A program made the position numbers and the translations under genes. A model generated the notes under the pieces. That model was not told where the DNA came from, made no database searches, and saw only the letters and a program-made list of their open reading frames with translations. This document shows positions 22,515 through 41,237 of a stretch of DNA of 64,000 nt, piece after piece (positions within the stretch are counted from its first letter, which is position 1; every line of letters begins with the position of its first letter). This DNA is from Chondrosia reniformis (lineage: Eukaryota > Porifera > Demospongiae > Chondrillida > Chondrillidae), in the NCBI GenBank assembly GCA_947172415.1, contig OX359194.1:7264401-7328400 (forward strand), in the 5' to 3' direction.

Positions 22515-25500
22515 CTATGTAGCTGCGTAAGTAATATTTACCAAATCAGCTATCAGTTTTGGAGGATAGGAATAGTATCCTTTGATTTCAGTCTCTTTAC
22601 TGAACTTTAATTCTGGATCTCCAGCTATCATCATTGGCCTTGAAGGGTCTACCTGCAGGACAGGAAACAAGAGAATCTAAAATACACTAGTGTTTTAAGA
22701 TGGGTTATTTAACCAAGCATTTACATAAATCAAAACCGGCAGTTTTGGCTGTGACACCTTGATCAGCTGATTAACCATTGACTCTGTATTAATCTGCTGA
22801 CATTGTTTCAATATAAATTTATGCTGTTGTTAATACTTGGTAATACAAATTCTATGCAGCAATTGCTTCAAACGCTAGTACACTAGTATTCTTTGTGAAA
22901 ATGTTAAAGTAGTCATAGTGATAAGATGATGAAATGTTAGATGCGACCATACCGGTTTCAAGTTGCGTAGTTCTTCCATCATGACAGACAAACGGTCCTG
23001 GAACCCCGGGGCAAAGCAGTCCGGGTTCAGAGCCATAAAGGAGTGTCCCTGTAAATCAATACCACATACACTGGTTACATACCTCAAACACATTACGGAT
23101 GGCAAGGCCTACATTTCTATGCCTATCAGCTGCAACTGTGGAGATGTGCTATAATGCATGTGCTCTTATTAGAAAAAGATTTTCAGGTATTCTAATTATG
23201 ACAGATATCTCCAATGTTCAGCCATTCAAATAGAGGTGATGTATTTTTAGAGCATGTACAGTATATGATGATAAGCTTAAAAACTGGTTAACATTTGAAA
23301 TGTACATCATATACACATATCTCTAATCTCATATTATAGATGCAAATGATATCTTGCATCTATAATAATGTGATTAGAGATATATTGCAATTTTATTTTT
23401 TATACTCACCAAACTGGCCTTTCCAACTCCCTCTACCCATGGCTTAATGTGCTGACCAAATGGCCCACCACCCAATACTCCACATAGTACATCCACCATG
23501 GTGGCTAGCCCATAACCCTTGTACCCTCCCGTCTCCTCTGTTCCCCCCATAGGCATCAACCCTCCACCATTCAGCACCTTACTGGGATCGGAGGTGTCCT
23601 AGTGAGGAATACAGTGAATTAGATGTGAGTGGAACAGACAAACGTAGAATATCTTTCGGTTCATCTTTCAATCTCTTTTGAGCATATAAAGATGCAGTTT
23701 TTGGTTTGAACTTCTTGTTGCCAGACATTTTGACCCTGGGGGTCCTCTGCATCTTTAGAGATTGAAAGATTAACCCTTCAAAGATAAGTTTGACATAGTA
23801 AGAAGAAGACGAATGGAATGTGACAAAAAGCACAGTGCTAGAAGCATTAAAAAGGTGAATATCAGAGTGTAATAGGTTAAATATAGACATGCCAACGATT
23901 CACAAAAGAACAAGATCAAGAAAAGACAAAGATTCCCAGGGTCACTTATGAAAGGTGGAATTCCCAGAAACAGCTGTCTGGCCAGTGGAGAAGAAGAAAG
24001 TGGCCCAGTGGAGCAGAAGAAGAAAGAAAAGAAAAGACTTCAGGACCTGTATCTTCATCAAAGCTCTCTCCAGGTTTAGTGCCCTATTGGCTTTTTTATA
24101 GAGTAGGCATAGCATGTGGAAAAATGGTGTATTAGAGTTTTAGTGACTAACCTTGCCATCTTCGTCTACTCCCCATCCAATTGGTATATCAATTCCCTTC
24201 CTAAGGTTTAACTCCACTTTACCAATAGCAACATTACAGGTTGCTAAATCGACCACAAAGACCTCTCCATTCTTAGCTGGTGCTGCAAACGAGATAGGGT
24301 TGCTCCCTAAAGCAATCTTCTTGGCTCGAGTTGGTACTTGCAGTGGACTTGAGTTTGTCATATTCATACCCTAAACATTCAAGTGTTGAAGTGTAATGGA
24401 CATTCAAAAGGCTGCAAAAATGACACATAAACATGGAATGTATATAATATATGATCATAATTGTCTTCTGATGCCTAGCAATTTACATCTATACTAAATT
24501 TGTGAGTGTTCTCATGATCTCCAGTGCTGGAGACAGATAGCCCACCTTTAAGAGGAACAAATAAATTAGCTGATGGTTTTATGAAATTAATGGATTTTCT
24601 CCTTTTTTCCACTAGGCTTTATGTCATAATTAGCATCATACAGGTTTACACATAAATAAAGTGATAACAATATATTGCAGTTTGGTTCAACTTCAATTTT
24701 AGATTTATCATTTTGGTTTTTGTTTTCTAGAGTCACAAGATATGCGTACATAAAGAACATGTCTACTCACTATGAGTCCCTCTTCAGCCGCCCTCATCAC
24801 ATACCAGGCTGCCATCCCATAGTGATTAGAGGCTACATTTTCAAAATGTAAGAACAGTGTTGACAGGAAATATAGCTATTGCCAAATAAAACTAGCATTC
24901 TTTTCTACAGCTATACTTTATGAGTCATTAGAGTTGAAACCAACCTAATTAGTATTGTATTGTAACACAACTATAGCATGACCACATTATACTTTCAACA
25001 TGACTGCTGACACTAACAACTATCAGGGGGTCAACAAACCTTCATCCATCTCCACCTAGTACATTGATTATACACTCAGCTTGTCGGTATACATAATTAA
25101 AGAAAGAGGTGCATGGTATAGTCACTAGGTTGCGTACCTGTACAGTTGACCCATGCTATTCCAGTCTGCTTTGCCTTAGCGATAGCAAGATCCATGCAAA
25201 ACTTTGACACAACCTTGGAGAAAAGAGTCAATGTCGATCTTTATTTATACACAGCACTTCTTGCTACAAGTTAAACCTCTCACCATCCCTAGTCCATCCT
25301 TCCCATCCACAAAGGCAGTAGAAGGCGTTTCCTTGATAATTACTGGACTGACTTGGCCATTACAAAAACCTTTCTCTATTTCATTCACATACTTATCTAA
25401 GAAATTAAAATTGGAAGAGTAAATCTAGTAGCACTGGAGAGATACTACCCTGCGTTTATTGTATTACGATTCAAAAGAAGGACTGCATTGTATAACGCAA

Positions 25501-25673
25501 CGCAATGACAGCGAACCTAGTCTGTTGAGTCCGTGGCTATAGTGACCTCTCAAATCAGCAGCCGTTAGGACGTCTGCAACTGTTTTCGCATTGCCTACTG
25601 TGGCCCCAACTTTCACTAAACTATCACTCACGAAGCGTTTTACGTCTTCAGGACGAACGTTGAATGACTCCAT
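22515..25673 (-). CDS. Malate/L-lactate (2-hydroxyacid) dehydrogenase, Ldh_2 family, copy A
   Basis: An NAD(P)-dependent 2-hydroxyacid dehydrogenase of the Ldh_2 (ComC/YiaK/AllD-type) fold; the substrate cannot be told from sequence (malate, lactate, sulfolactate and ureidoglycolate are all known in the family). Eight exons (25673-25517, 25396-25284, 25213-25138, 24832-24771, 24370-24152, 23598-23410, 23048-22953, 22652-22515) join in phase to 349 aa. Hallmarks are DLRGHYSHGLNRL near the N-terminus, VNCTASNHYGMAAWYV, ALGSNPISFAAPA, VVDLATCNVA, GGYKGYGLATMVDVLCG and IAGDPE near the end. The first-exon donor (CTAG|gttcgc) is weak but phase-correct. A tandem paralog lies just upstream. Confidence 0.92.
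23636..23815. mobile_element. Palindromic MITE-like family, copy in Ldh_2 A intron
   Basis: Facing arms (left: TTCATCTTTCAATCTCTTTT; right: TCTTTAGAGATTGAAAGATT) flank a core with GATGCAGTTTTTGGTTTGAA. The right end has AAAGATAAGTTTGACATAGT and then AGAAGAAG, the end signature of elements at 28199, 39412 and 52975. No coding capacity. Confidence 0.6.
23890..24142 (+). repeat. Dispersed repeat family R1, copy 2
   Basis: About 250 bp similar to 2095-2420, including AATTCCCAGAAACAGCTGTC, CAAAGCTCTCTCCAGGTTTA and AGGCATAGCATG. It ends only about 10 bp before the Ldh_2 A exon 5 donor at 24151, so the element forms the 5' part of that intron. Confidence 0.75.
24733..25673. repeat. About 940-bp near-identical block, copy 1 (5' half of Ldh_2 A)
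   Basis: Matches 26934-27871 almost base for base, across exons 1-4 and their introns, with only a few substitutions and small indels. The identity ends exactly at the start codon on one side and within intron 4 on the other. See the paired block. Confidence 0.92.
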
Positions 25674-25893
25674 CTTCTTCCTTCGAGGTCGATTTACAAA
25701 TGGCTACCTATATTATGCGTTCTATTTAACCTGCAACTGCTATTTAGCTATCTCTCCACATGTGTTAGATTACTCGTTATTAGATCTTTAAAGATTGTGT
25801 TCACTTCACACACAATTTAATTTAATATATACAGTCTTTAAGACTCAGAAAAGTAACAATTGGATCCTAACTGTTGCCAAGTCATTCAGTATA

Positions 25894-27871
25894 CTATTCC
25901 CCCTTCAGCACATGTATAGGTTCCACTCCAAGTTTGGAGGATAGCTCATTCTATTTGAAAAATGAACGCATTTGCAGCTCAAACAATCATTCAAACACTT
26001 ACATCAATAGCCCTCACCAAAGTGCTGATCAAAGCTGAAGGATAAATGATATAATCCCTCTCTTCAATCATTCTTGTGTGAATCGTTTCAGGGTCACCAG
26101 CAATCAGAACTGGTTTATTTGGGTCAGCCTGATGTGTGGTAGGATACAGAGTATAGACATATTGCACAGGACATGTACAGACACTTACCGGCTCTAGACT
26201 ACGCAACTCATCAATCAAGGTCTGTAAATTTTCCTGAAAATCCGGCGCAAAGCAGTTGGGATCCATTGCCAAGAAAGACTGCCCCTACACCCACATACCA
26301 AACAAAACACACTTACATTGACAGTACATAAACATACATAAGTACTACAGGTAGAAATACAATGTGTGTTTTGTTTGAATGTAAACTTTACACACCAAAT
26401 TAGCTGGCTTGTCATTCTGGCTGTCCGACCAAAGTCTAATGTGGGTTGCAAAGGGACCACCAGAGAGGATTCCACAGAACACTTCTACCATGGTGGCTAG
26501 CCCGTAACCCTTGTACCCTCCAACCGGCTTTAGACCCCCTCCTTCCATGACCTCTTTTGGATCGGTTGTATCCTATTCATATTAGAAGGAAGGAGTCGAA
26601 CTTCCTACATATTCAAAGGCTTGTTACATAATCTAATTAATGGCTAACTTTTCCTTCTGAGTTAACTGCCCAGCTGAGAGGGATTTGGTTACCTTTCCTC
26701 AAGTTAACTTCAATCTTACCCAGAGCCACAGTGGTCGTAGCCATATCCAACACAAAGCTGTCTCCATTGGCTGGAGCTGCAAAAGCTATGGGATTGCTAC
26801 CCAGCGCTAGCTGCGCAGCTCCTATGGGCATCATCAGTGGAGAGCCGTTAGTCATTGACATCCCCTGGGGGGACCAGAGGAGCCATTTTGAAACACTCCT
26901 GGTGCACATTAACCCTCATCTCCTCACAATGAATCACAAGATATGCGTACATAAAGAACATGTCTACTCACTATGAGTCCCTCTTCAGCCGCCCTCATCA
27001 CATACCAGGCTGCCATCCCATAGTGATTAGAGGCTACAGTTCAAAATGTAAGAACATTGAAAGATTTATATTTCCAATTGCCAAATAAAACTAGCATTCT
27101 TTTCTACAGCTATACTTTATGAGTCATTATAGTTGAAACCAACCTAATTAGTATTGTATTGTAACACAACTATAGCATGACCACATTATACTTTCAACAC
27201 GACTGCTGACACTAACAACTATCAGGGGTCAACAAACCTTCATCCATCTCCACCTAGTACATTGATTATACACTCAGCTTGTCGGTATACATAATTAAAG
27301 AAAGAGTTGCATGGTATAGTCATTAGGTCGCGTACCTGTACAGTTGACCCATGCTATTCCAGTCTGCTTTGCCTTAGCGATAGCAAGATCCATGCAAAAC
27401 TTTGACACAACCTTGGAGAAAAGAGTCAATGCCGATCTTTATTTATACACAGCACTTCTTGCTACAAGTTAAACCTCTCACCATCCCTAGTCCATCCTTC
27501 CCATCCACAAAGGCAGTAGAAGGCGTTTCCTTGATAATTACTGGACTGACTTGGCCATTACATAAACCTTTCTCTATTTCATTCACATACTTATCTAAGA
27601 AATTAAAACTGGAAGAGTAAATCTAGTAGCACTGGAGAGATACTACCCTGCGTTTATTGTATTACGATTCAAAAGAAGGACTGCATTGTATAACGCAGCG
27701 CAATGACAGCGAACCTAGTCTGTTGAGTCCGTGGCTATAGTGACCTCTCAAATCAGCAGCCGTTAGGACGTCTGCAACTGTTTTCGCATTGCCTACTGTG
27801 GCCCCAACTTTCACTAAACTATCACTCACGAAGCGTTTTACGTCTTCAGGACGAACGTTGAATGACTCCAT
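25894..27871 (-). CDS. Malate/L-lactate (2-hydroxyacid) dehydrogenase, Ldh_2 family, copy B
   Basis: Same family and fold as copy A. Nine exons (27871-27715, 27594-27482, 27411-27336, 27033-26972, 26864-26649, 26572-26396, 26284-26189, 26128-26003, 25950-25894) join in phase to 359 aa. Exons 1-4 encode a protein identical or nearly identical to copy A. Exons 5-8 are clearly diverged (for example GMSMTNGSPLMMPIG against GMNMTNSSPLQVPTR). Copy B has an extra last exon encoding NELSSKLGVEPIHVLKGE that copy A lacks. The catalytic and cofactor regions GHYSHGLNRL, ALGSNPIAFAAPA, VLDMATTTVALG, GYKGYGLATMVEVFCG and LIAGDPE are intact. The spacer to copy A is only 220 bp. Confidence 0.92.
26934..27871. 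repeat. About 940-bp near-identical block, copy 2 (5' half of Ldh_2 B)
   Basis: Counterpart of 24733-25673, offset about 2198 bp at its exon 1-3 part. Intron 1-3 sequence is as similar as the exons, which indicates recent duplication or gene conversion rather than protein-level selection. Confidence 0.92.
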
Positions 27872-28198
27872 GTTTCAGCTGACCGTAATCGTCCTAATTA
27901 TTATTTCCCACCCACTCACAGTTCCCATGGTTCATGCTGGGCGTTTCGAAAGACACTAAAGTGTAAAGTGTTTGCGAATAAAGTAGACTCTACTCACCAT
28001 GCAAGCTGACATTCACTCCACCTCACTTGGTTGGTATGTACCTCTAAGCTATACTCATTGTACTGCTATCCTCAGAGTCACTTACAAAGGAGCTGTGCAA
28101 TAAGCGCTAGGAGGCATAAGACACATTACTGCATGTAGCTGTAAATGATCCATTCGATGACACAAGACCAGCCAAGTGACCGAAGTCCTACTAACATT

Positions 28199-28345
28199 TA
28201 TATCTTTTAGATGGTCGATTCTTTGAGCGTCTAAAAACGCAGTTTGGCTTGATAAATCTGCGTTTTTAGACACTCAAAGAATCGAAAGATGTACCATCTA
28301 AAAGATAAGTTCAACGCAGTTAGAAGAAATCCTTACCCTATTATC
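28199..28345. mobile_element. Palindromic MITE-like family, copy in the Ldh_2 B / PKA intergenic region
   Basis: Near-perfect facing arms: TCTTTTAGATGGTCGATTCT with TTGAGCGTCTAAAAACGCAG on the left and CTGCGTTTTTAGACACTCAA with AGAATCG...ATCTAAAAGA on the right. The right flank carries AAGTTCAACGCAGTTAGAAG plus AAATCC, the shared end signature. The remaining intergenic DNA (27872-28800) is AT-rich with no gene seen. Confidence 0.7.
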
Positions 28346-28800
28346 CTACTAAATGATCAATTATCTGTGTAATATTTCCAGTGATTATCTATACATATAC
28401 AGCCTTTACACATGCAGGCATTGTGCAATAATTCTCTCCTCAAGATATGTGCACTGTACAATAAAGAGAACCAGCTGCACCTCGTTGTGTCATAATCTGT
28501 TAATGCACCATGTTATGCTATGACTGATGTAGCAGGCTTGAGCCACTAATGGTCAAACTTCTAGAAATGTAAACCTTTCAAAATAATTAATGTTTCTCAT
28601 AAATTGAATGATTCAAACAGATCCTGTTTTTGGTTGTAAATATACACAGGCTACGAGTCATAAAAACTACATTACATTAGTGAATATAGAATGTGTTATC
28701 ATATAGGCTAAATCAATAATATTACGTAATTAATAACATAAAACACTAGACAAAGGATAAGCCTACATGCTTTGTAATATATGCATAAAGCATAACACTC

Positions 28801-37941
<9,141 letters not shown>

Positions 37942-38089
37942 GTCTTTGAAAAATCTAGTGAAAGTATTCACGAATATTTCAAAACACTTACGGTATCTAT
38001 GAATATCCTTAGGAACATTTCCGGATGTAATTTTTACTTGACTCTCAGCCTTACTGATAGAGCTGTATGTATTCCTTGATGAAGGGTGG

Positions 38090-38499
38090 CTTTAACGTTT
38101 TAGTTTGATGCTATATTTAAATGTTTTAATGAATCATTACAGATTTAGAAATCAAACGTTTTATAATAAACGCATGATATTACATAGGTAGAAGCATTTG
38201 GTAAGATAATGTACGTACGTATAAATGGACCTCTAATACATGCATGATACTGAATGCATCTATCATTTTGCAGATTGCAAATTTGTGGCCATATCTTAGG
38301 TATTATGGTGTACTTCTGGTATTGGATATAATAGCGACGCAAAATTTCAAAATTAATTATATTATTAGAAATTGTAATCATTTTGAATTTGCGGAGACTC
38401 AGCGGTTCACATTGTCACGGGTGCACTTAAGAATATCATAATGATTCTGTCCTACAAAATGCAAATCATAAAACGTAACATGAGATGAATAACAATACA
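38090..38499. repeat. About 0.4-kb direct repeat, left copy
   Basis: Starts CTTTAACGTTTTAGTTTGAT and ends near TAACATGAGATGAATAACAA. It matches 40771-41172 in the same orientation at roughly 85-90% by eye. It lies upstream of the PKA promoter. The intervening 2.27 kb contains one intronless gene. Confidence 0.85.
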
Positions 38500-39411
38500 T
38501 TTATGGCCTACTGTCAATATCATTTTGGCTACTAAATGTTTAGCAGAGTTTTCAGTACATTCGGGTTCACCACAAATAACTGGATTCTCCAGTTTATAAT
38601 ACTAGTTGTACATAATAAGTTGATGATTATTGAGCTACAGCAACAGTAATATTCTTGATTTTGAAGATCACTTAAAAGAAATGTCCAATGGCCATAATTC
38701 ACTACACTCAAGACGGCTCAAAGACTTGTCATCCTTAAATTTACTCATGAAGAACTCATCATGCATATGCATCTTGGCCTTTACCTGAACCTACAATGGA
38801 CAGTGAAACTGTATGGGATGCTATACACCGTTTAACTGCTACGTATATAGAATTGAAGAGCTATAATTTTTATACATGACTGTATTATTATAATATTAAG
38901 AATTGTTACATTTTAGGTATGATAATATAAGTTTTTATATACGTATATCATACGTACATTTATTTTATTATGGTTATGATTTTTTGAGTAACAGCGAGCA
39001 ACATTTTATTCAACAAGTTTTTGGATGATTCAATCCACGGGTCTTAATCAGTTCTTATCATGAGATTGTACGTATGTGCTTGCATGTTGTTAAATCTCAA
39101 ACTACGTATATACAGAATATTTATTGCATGAACACTTGATGTATTGTAGGCTTCTGAATGAATACTTTCTTCACTTAAAATGAGTACACTATTAAACACA
39201 AAATATATATATTAACATTATTTATAATGTAGAGTATTCATGTAAGTCACATAACTCCTATAGGAGTATCATACAAACCAAATACATATATATACATGCA
39301 TGAACATTCCTCTGTTCACTAATGCAGAATAAGTTGAGTACCGCAAATGCCAGGAAATGTAATCCAGAAGCATTTAGCTGTAAGTGTCCATTTCCTTCAA
39401 GAACCCATACA

Positions 39412-39590
39412 TTCTTTGAGATGGTTCATCTTGTAGTCTCTTGAGCACCAAAAGATGCAGTTGGTTCTCTTAGGATTCATGCATACCAACCATTAACCAA
39501 CTGCATCTCTATAGATGCTCAAAAGACTAAAAGATGAACAATCTCAAAGATAATTATAAGTTTAGTACAGTTAGAAGAAATGGCATCTAA
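39412..39590. mobile_element. Palindromic MITE-like family, intergenic copy
   Basis: Facing arms TTGAGATGGTTCATCTTGTA and AGATGAACAATCTCAAAGAT enclose inverted AACCAACTGCATC / GATGCAGTTGGTT segments. The right flank carries AGTACAGTTAGAAGAAATGG. A truncated relative with the same right end lies at 34315-34360. Around it (38500-40040) I see no other gene. Confidence 0.65.
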
Positions 39591-40045
39591 CACACACAAT
39601 GTTCAGCTGCATATTTCCGGATCCTAGTTATACTATAATTATATATGAGGTGTGACCATGCCTTAATGTAGGTGTATATTGCATATACACACCATGCACT
39701 AATTTAGCAGATGTACAACATTATTAGCTATTGCCTAACATGCATCCATTCCTTCGAGGAATTTGGTAACAAGCTATCAAATGTTTAAGTTAATTTTAAA
39801 AGCTCCCTTTAAAAACTATCGCTTCATATCAAGGTTAAGGCAACTACAGACTATACCAGTCCTCCAATGCTACTGTACTCTTTTATGGAAGCAGAAAATA
39901 AGGCATATAATGTCATCATTGGGAAATTCTCAGATCAACAGATCCACATTTCCCTCTTCCTAGAAGTATAAGGTGTGACCATGATAGCTTCCGCATACTC
40001 TAAATTAGTTGTCTCGCTTGATTATTCACCATCCTCCAAGAAGTG

Positions 40046-40054
40046 TATATAAAG
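40046..40054 (+). promoter_or_regulatory. TATA box of the intronless secreted-protein gene
   Basis: TATATAAAG lies 94 bp upstream of the ATG at 40148 in a context (AAGTGTATATAAAGCCTGAA) typical of a strong TATA box. Other genes in the window lack so clear a TATA, which suggests inducible or cell-type-specific expression (inference). Confidence 0.55.
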
Positions 40055-40147
40055 CCTGAACCACTCTCTTCTGGCAGCAACTTATCAAGTCTTTTAAGAG
40101 TTTTTATAGTTCTTTTAATCATTAACAAGTAGTTTTGGATCAAAGTG

Positions 40148-40669
40148 ATGGCGACTACAAGACTCTCAGTTCTATTTTTATTTTGTTTCATTGGATACTC
40201 TGCAATTGCAGCTCCACTTGTCAGAAGACAGTCAAATAATCACAATTCCGATTTGACTGACTATTTCAAATTTGCAAATTGCATTCTTAGCATACAAAAC
40301 AAACGGGTACCGATAAAAGATTTTCAATATGCAGACAGTGTACCGTCTTTAAGTAATTTAACACAACCCATTTATGAAAATTCCAGCAAAGTCATTTGTG
40401 GTGAACCTGAATGTACTAAAAACTCCTCTAAACTTTTGGCATACAAAATGACACTGGTAGTACTTTATAATAAGAAAATATATAACAATGCAGATTTGGT
40501 AAAGCACACCAATAAACATGATTGGCCAGCTGATTTGCGTGACTTAAACAATTCACTCATAAACAACTGCATCTTGGAGCTACCTGGACAGTTTCAGCAT
40601 TCGGAGGAAACTGTGTGGAATGACACGATTTATATATCTAAAAAAACTGAAGAGCTACATGCTCTTTAA
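40148..40669 (+). CDS. Unknown secreted glycoprotein, intronless, 173 aa
   Basis: I do not recognise a family. The ATG at 40148 was chosen because it begins a textbook signal peptide: MATTRLSVLFLFCFIGYSAI followed by AAPL and a dibasic VRR that could be a propeptide cut. The mature part (about 145 aa) has four Cys (FANC, VICG, EPEC, NNCI), about six Asn-X-Ser/Thr sites and no membrane segment or GPI signal. The C-terminus is hydrophilic (KKTEELHAL). A TATA box lies upstream; no introns are needed. It sits between 0.4-kb direct repeats and tail-to-tail with a receptor gene. It could be a short ligand, a lectin-like secreted factor or a lineage-specific effector. It is a real gene by signal peptide, promoter and ORF length; its role is unknown. 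Confidence 0.7.
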   Translation: MATTRLSVLFLFCFIGYSAIAAPLVRRQSNNHNSDLTDYFKFANCILSIQNKRVPIKDFQYADSVPSLSNLTQPIYENSSKVICGEPECTKNSSKLLAYKMTLVVLYNKKIYNNADLVKHTNKHDWPADLRDLNNSLINNCILELPGQFQHSEETVWNDTIYISKKTEELHAL

Positions 40670-40770
40670 ACTTCTGACAGTATCTGATTTGATATAAATA
40701 TTACTGTATTTTTAATTATAGGAACTTTGACACAATATTATATGTATATATGTATTATAGTAATATGTTA

Positions 40771-41172
40771 CTTTAACGTTTTAGTTTGATACATTATTTA
40801 AATTTTTTAATGAATCATTACAGTTTTAGAAATCAAATGTTTTATAATAAATGCATGACATTACATTGGTAGAAGCTTTTGTTAATTTACATATAAATTG
40901 ACCTCTAATACATGCATGACACTGAATGCATCTACGTAAGATTGAAAATTTGTGGCTATATCTTAAGTATATACGTATGGTGTATTTCTGGTATTTGGAC
41001 ATAATAGAGATGCAACATCTCAAAATTAATTACATTATAAGAAATTGTAATCATTTCGAAATTGCAGAGACTCAGTGGTTCACATTGTCACGGGTGCACT
41101 TAAGAATATCATAATGATTCTGTCCTACAAAACGTAAATCATAAAACGTAACATGAGATGAGTAACAACACA
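40771..41172. repeat. About 0.4-kb direct repeat, right copy
   Basis: Same orientation and near-same length as 38090-38499, with shared ends CTTTAACGTTTTAGTTTGAT and AACATGAGATGAGTAACAAC. It begins about 100 bp after the stop of the secreted gene and ends just before the receptor's last exon (41238). The ends are not TG...CA, so an LTR interpretation is weak. Confidence 0.85.
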
Positions 41173-41237
41173 ACCAAAGGTGGTGTGGGGCGGCACAAAA
41201 CAGGAAAGTCTACACATACAGTAGCAGTTGTAGAGTG

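Noticed and set aside
38090..41172. LTR retrotransposon with 0.4-kb LTRs
   Set aside because: The repeats lack TG...CA ends, no primer binding site or polypurine tract was seen, and no gag/pol coding lies between them.
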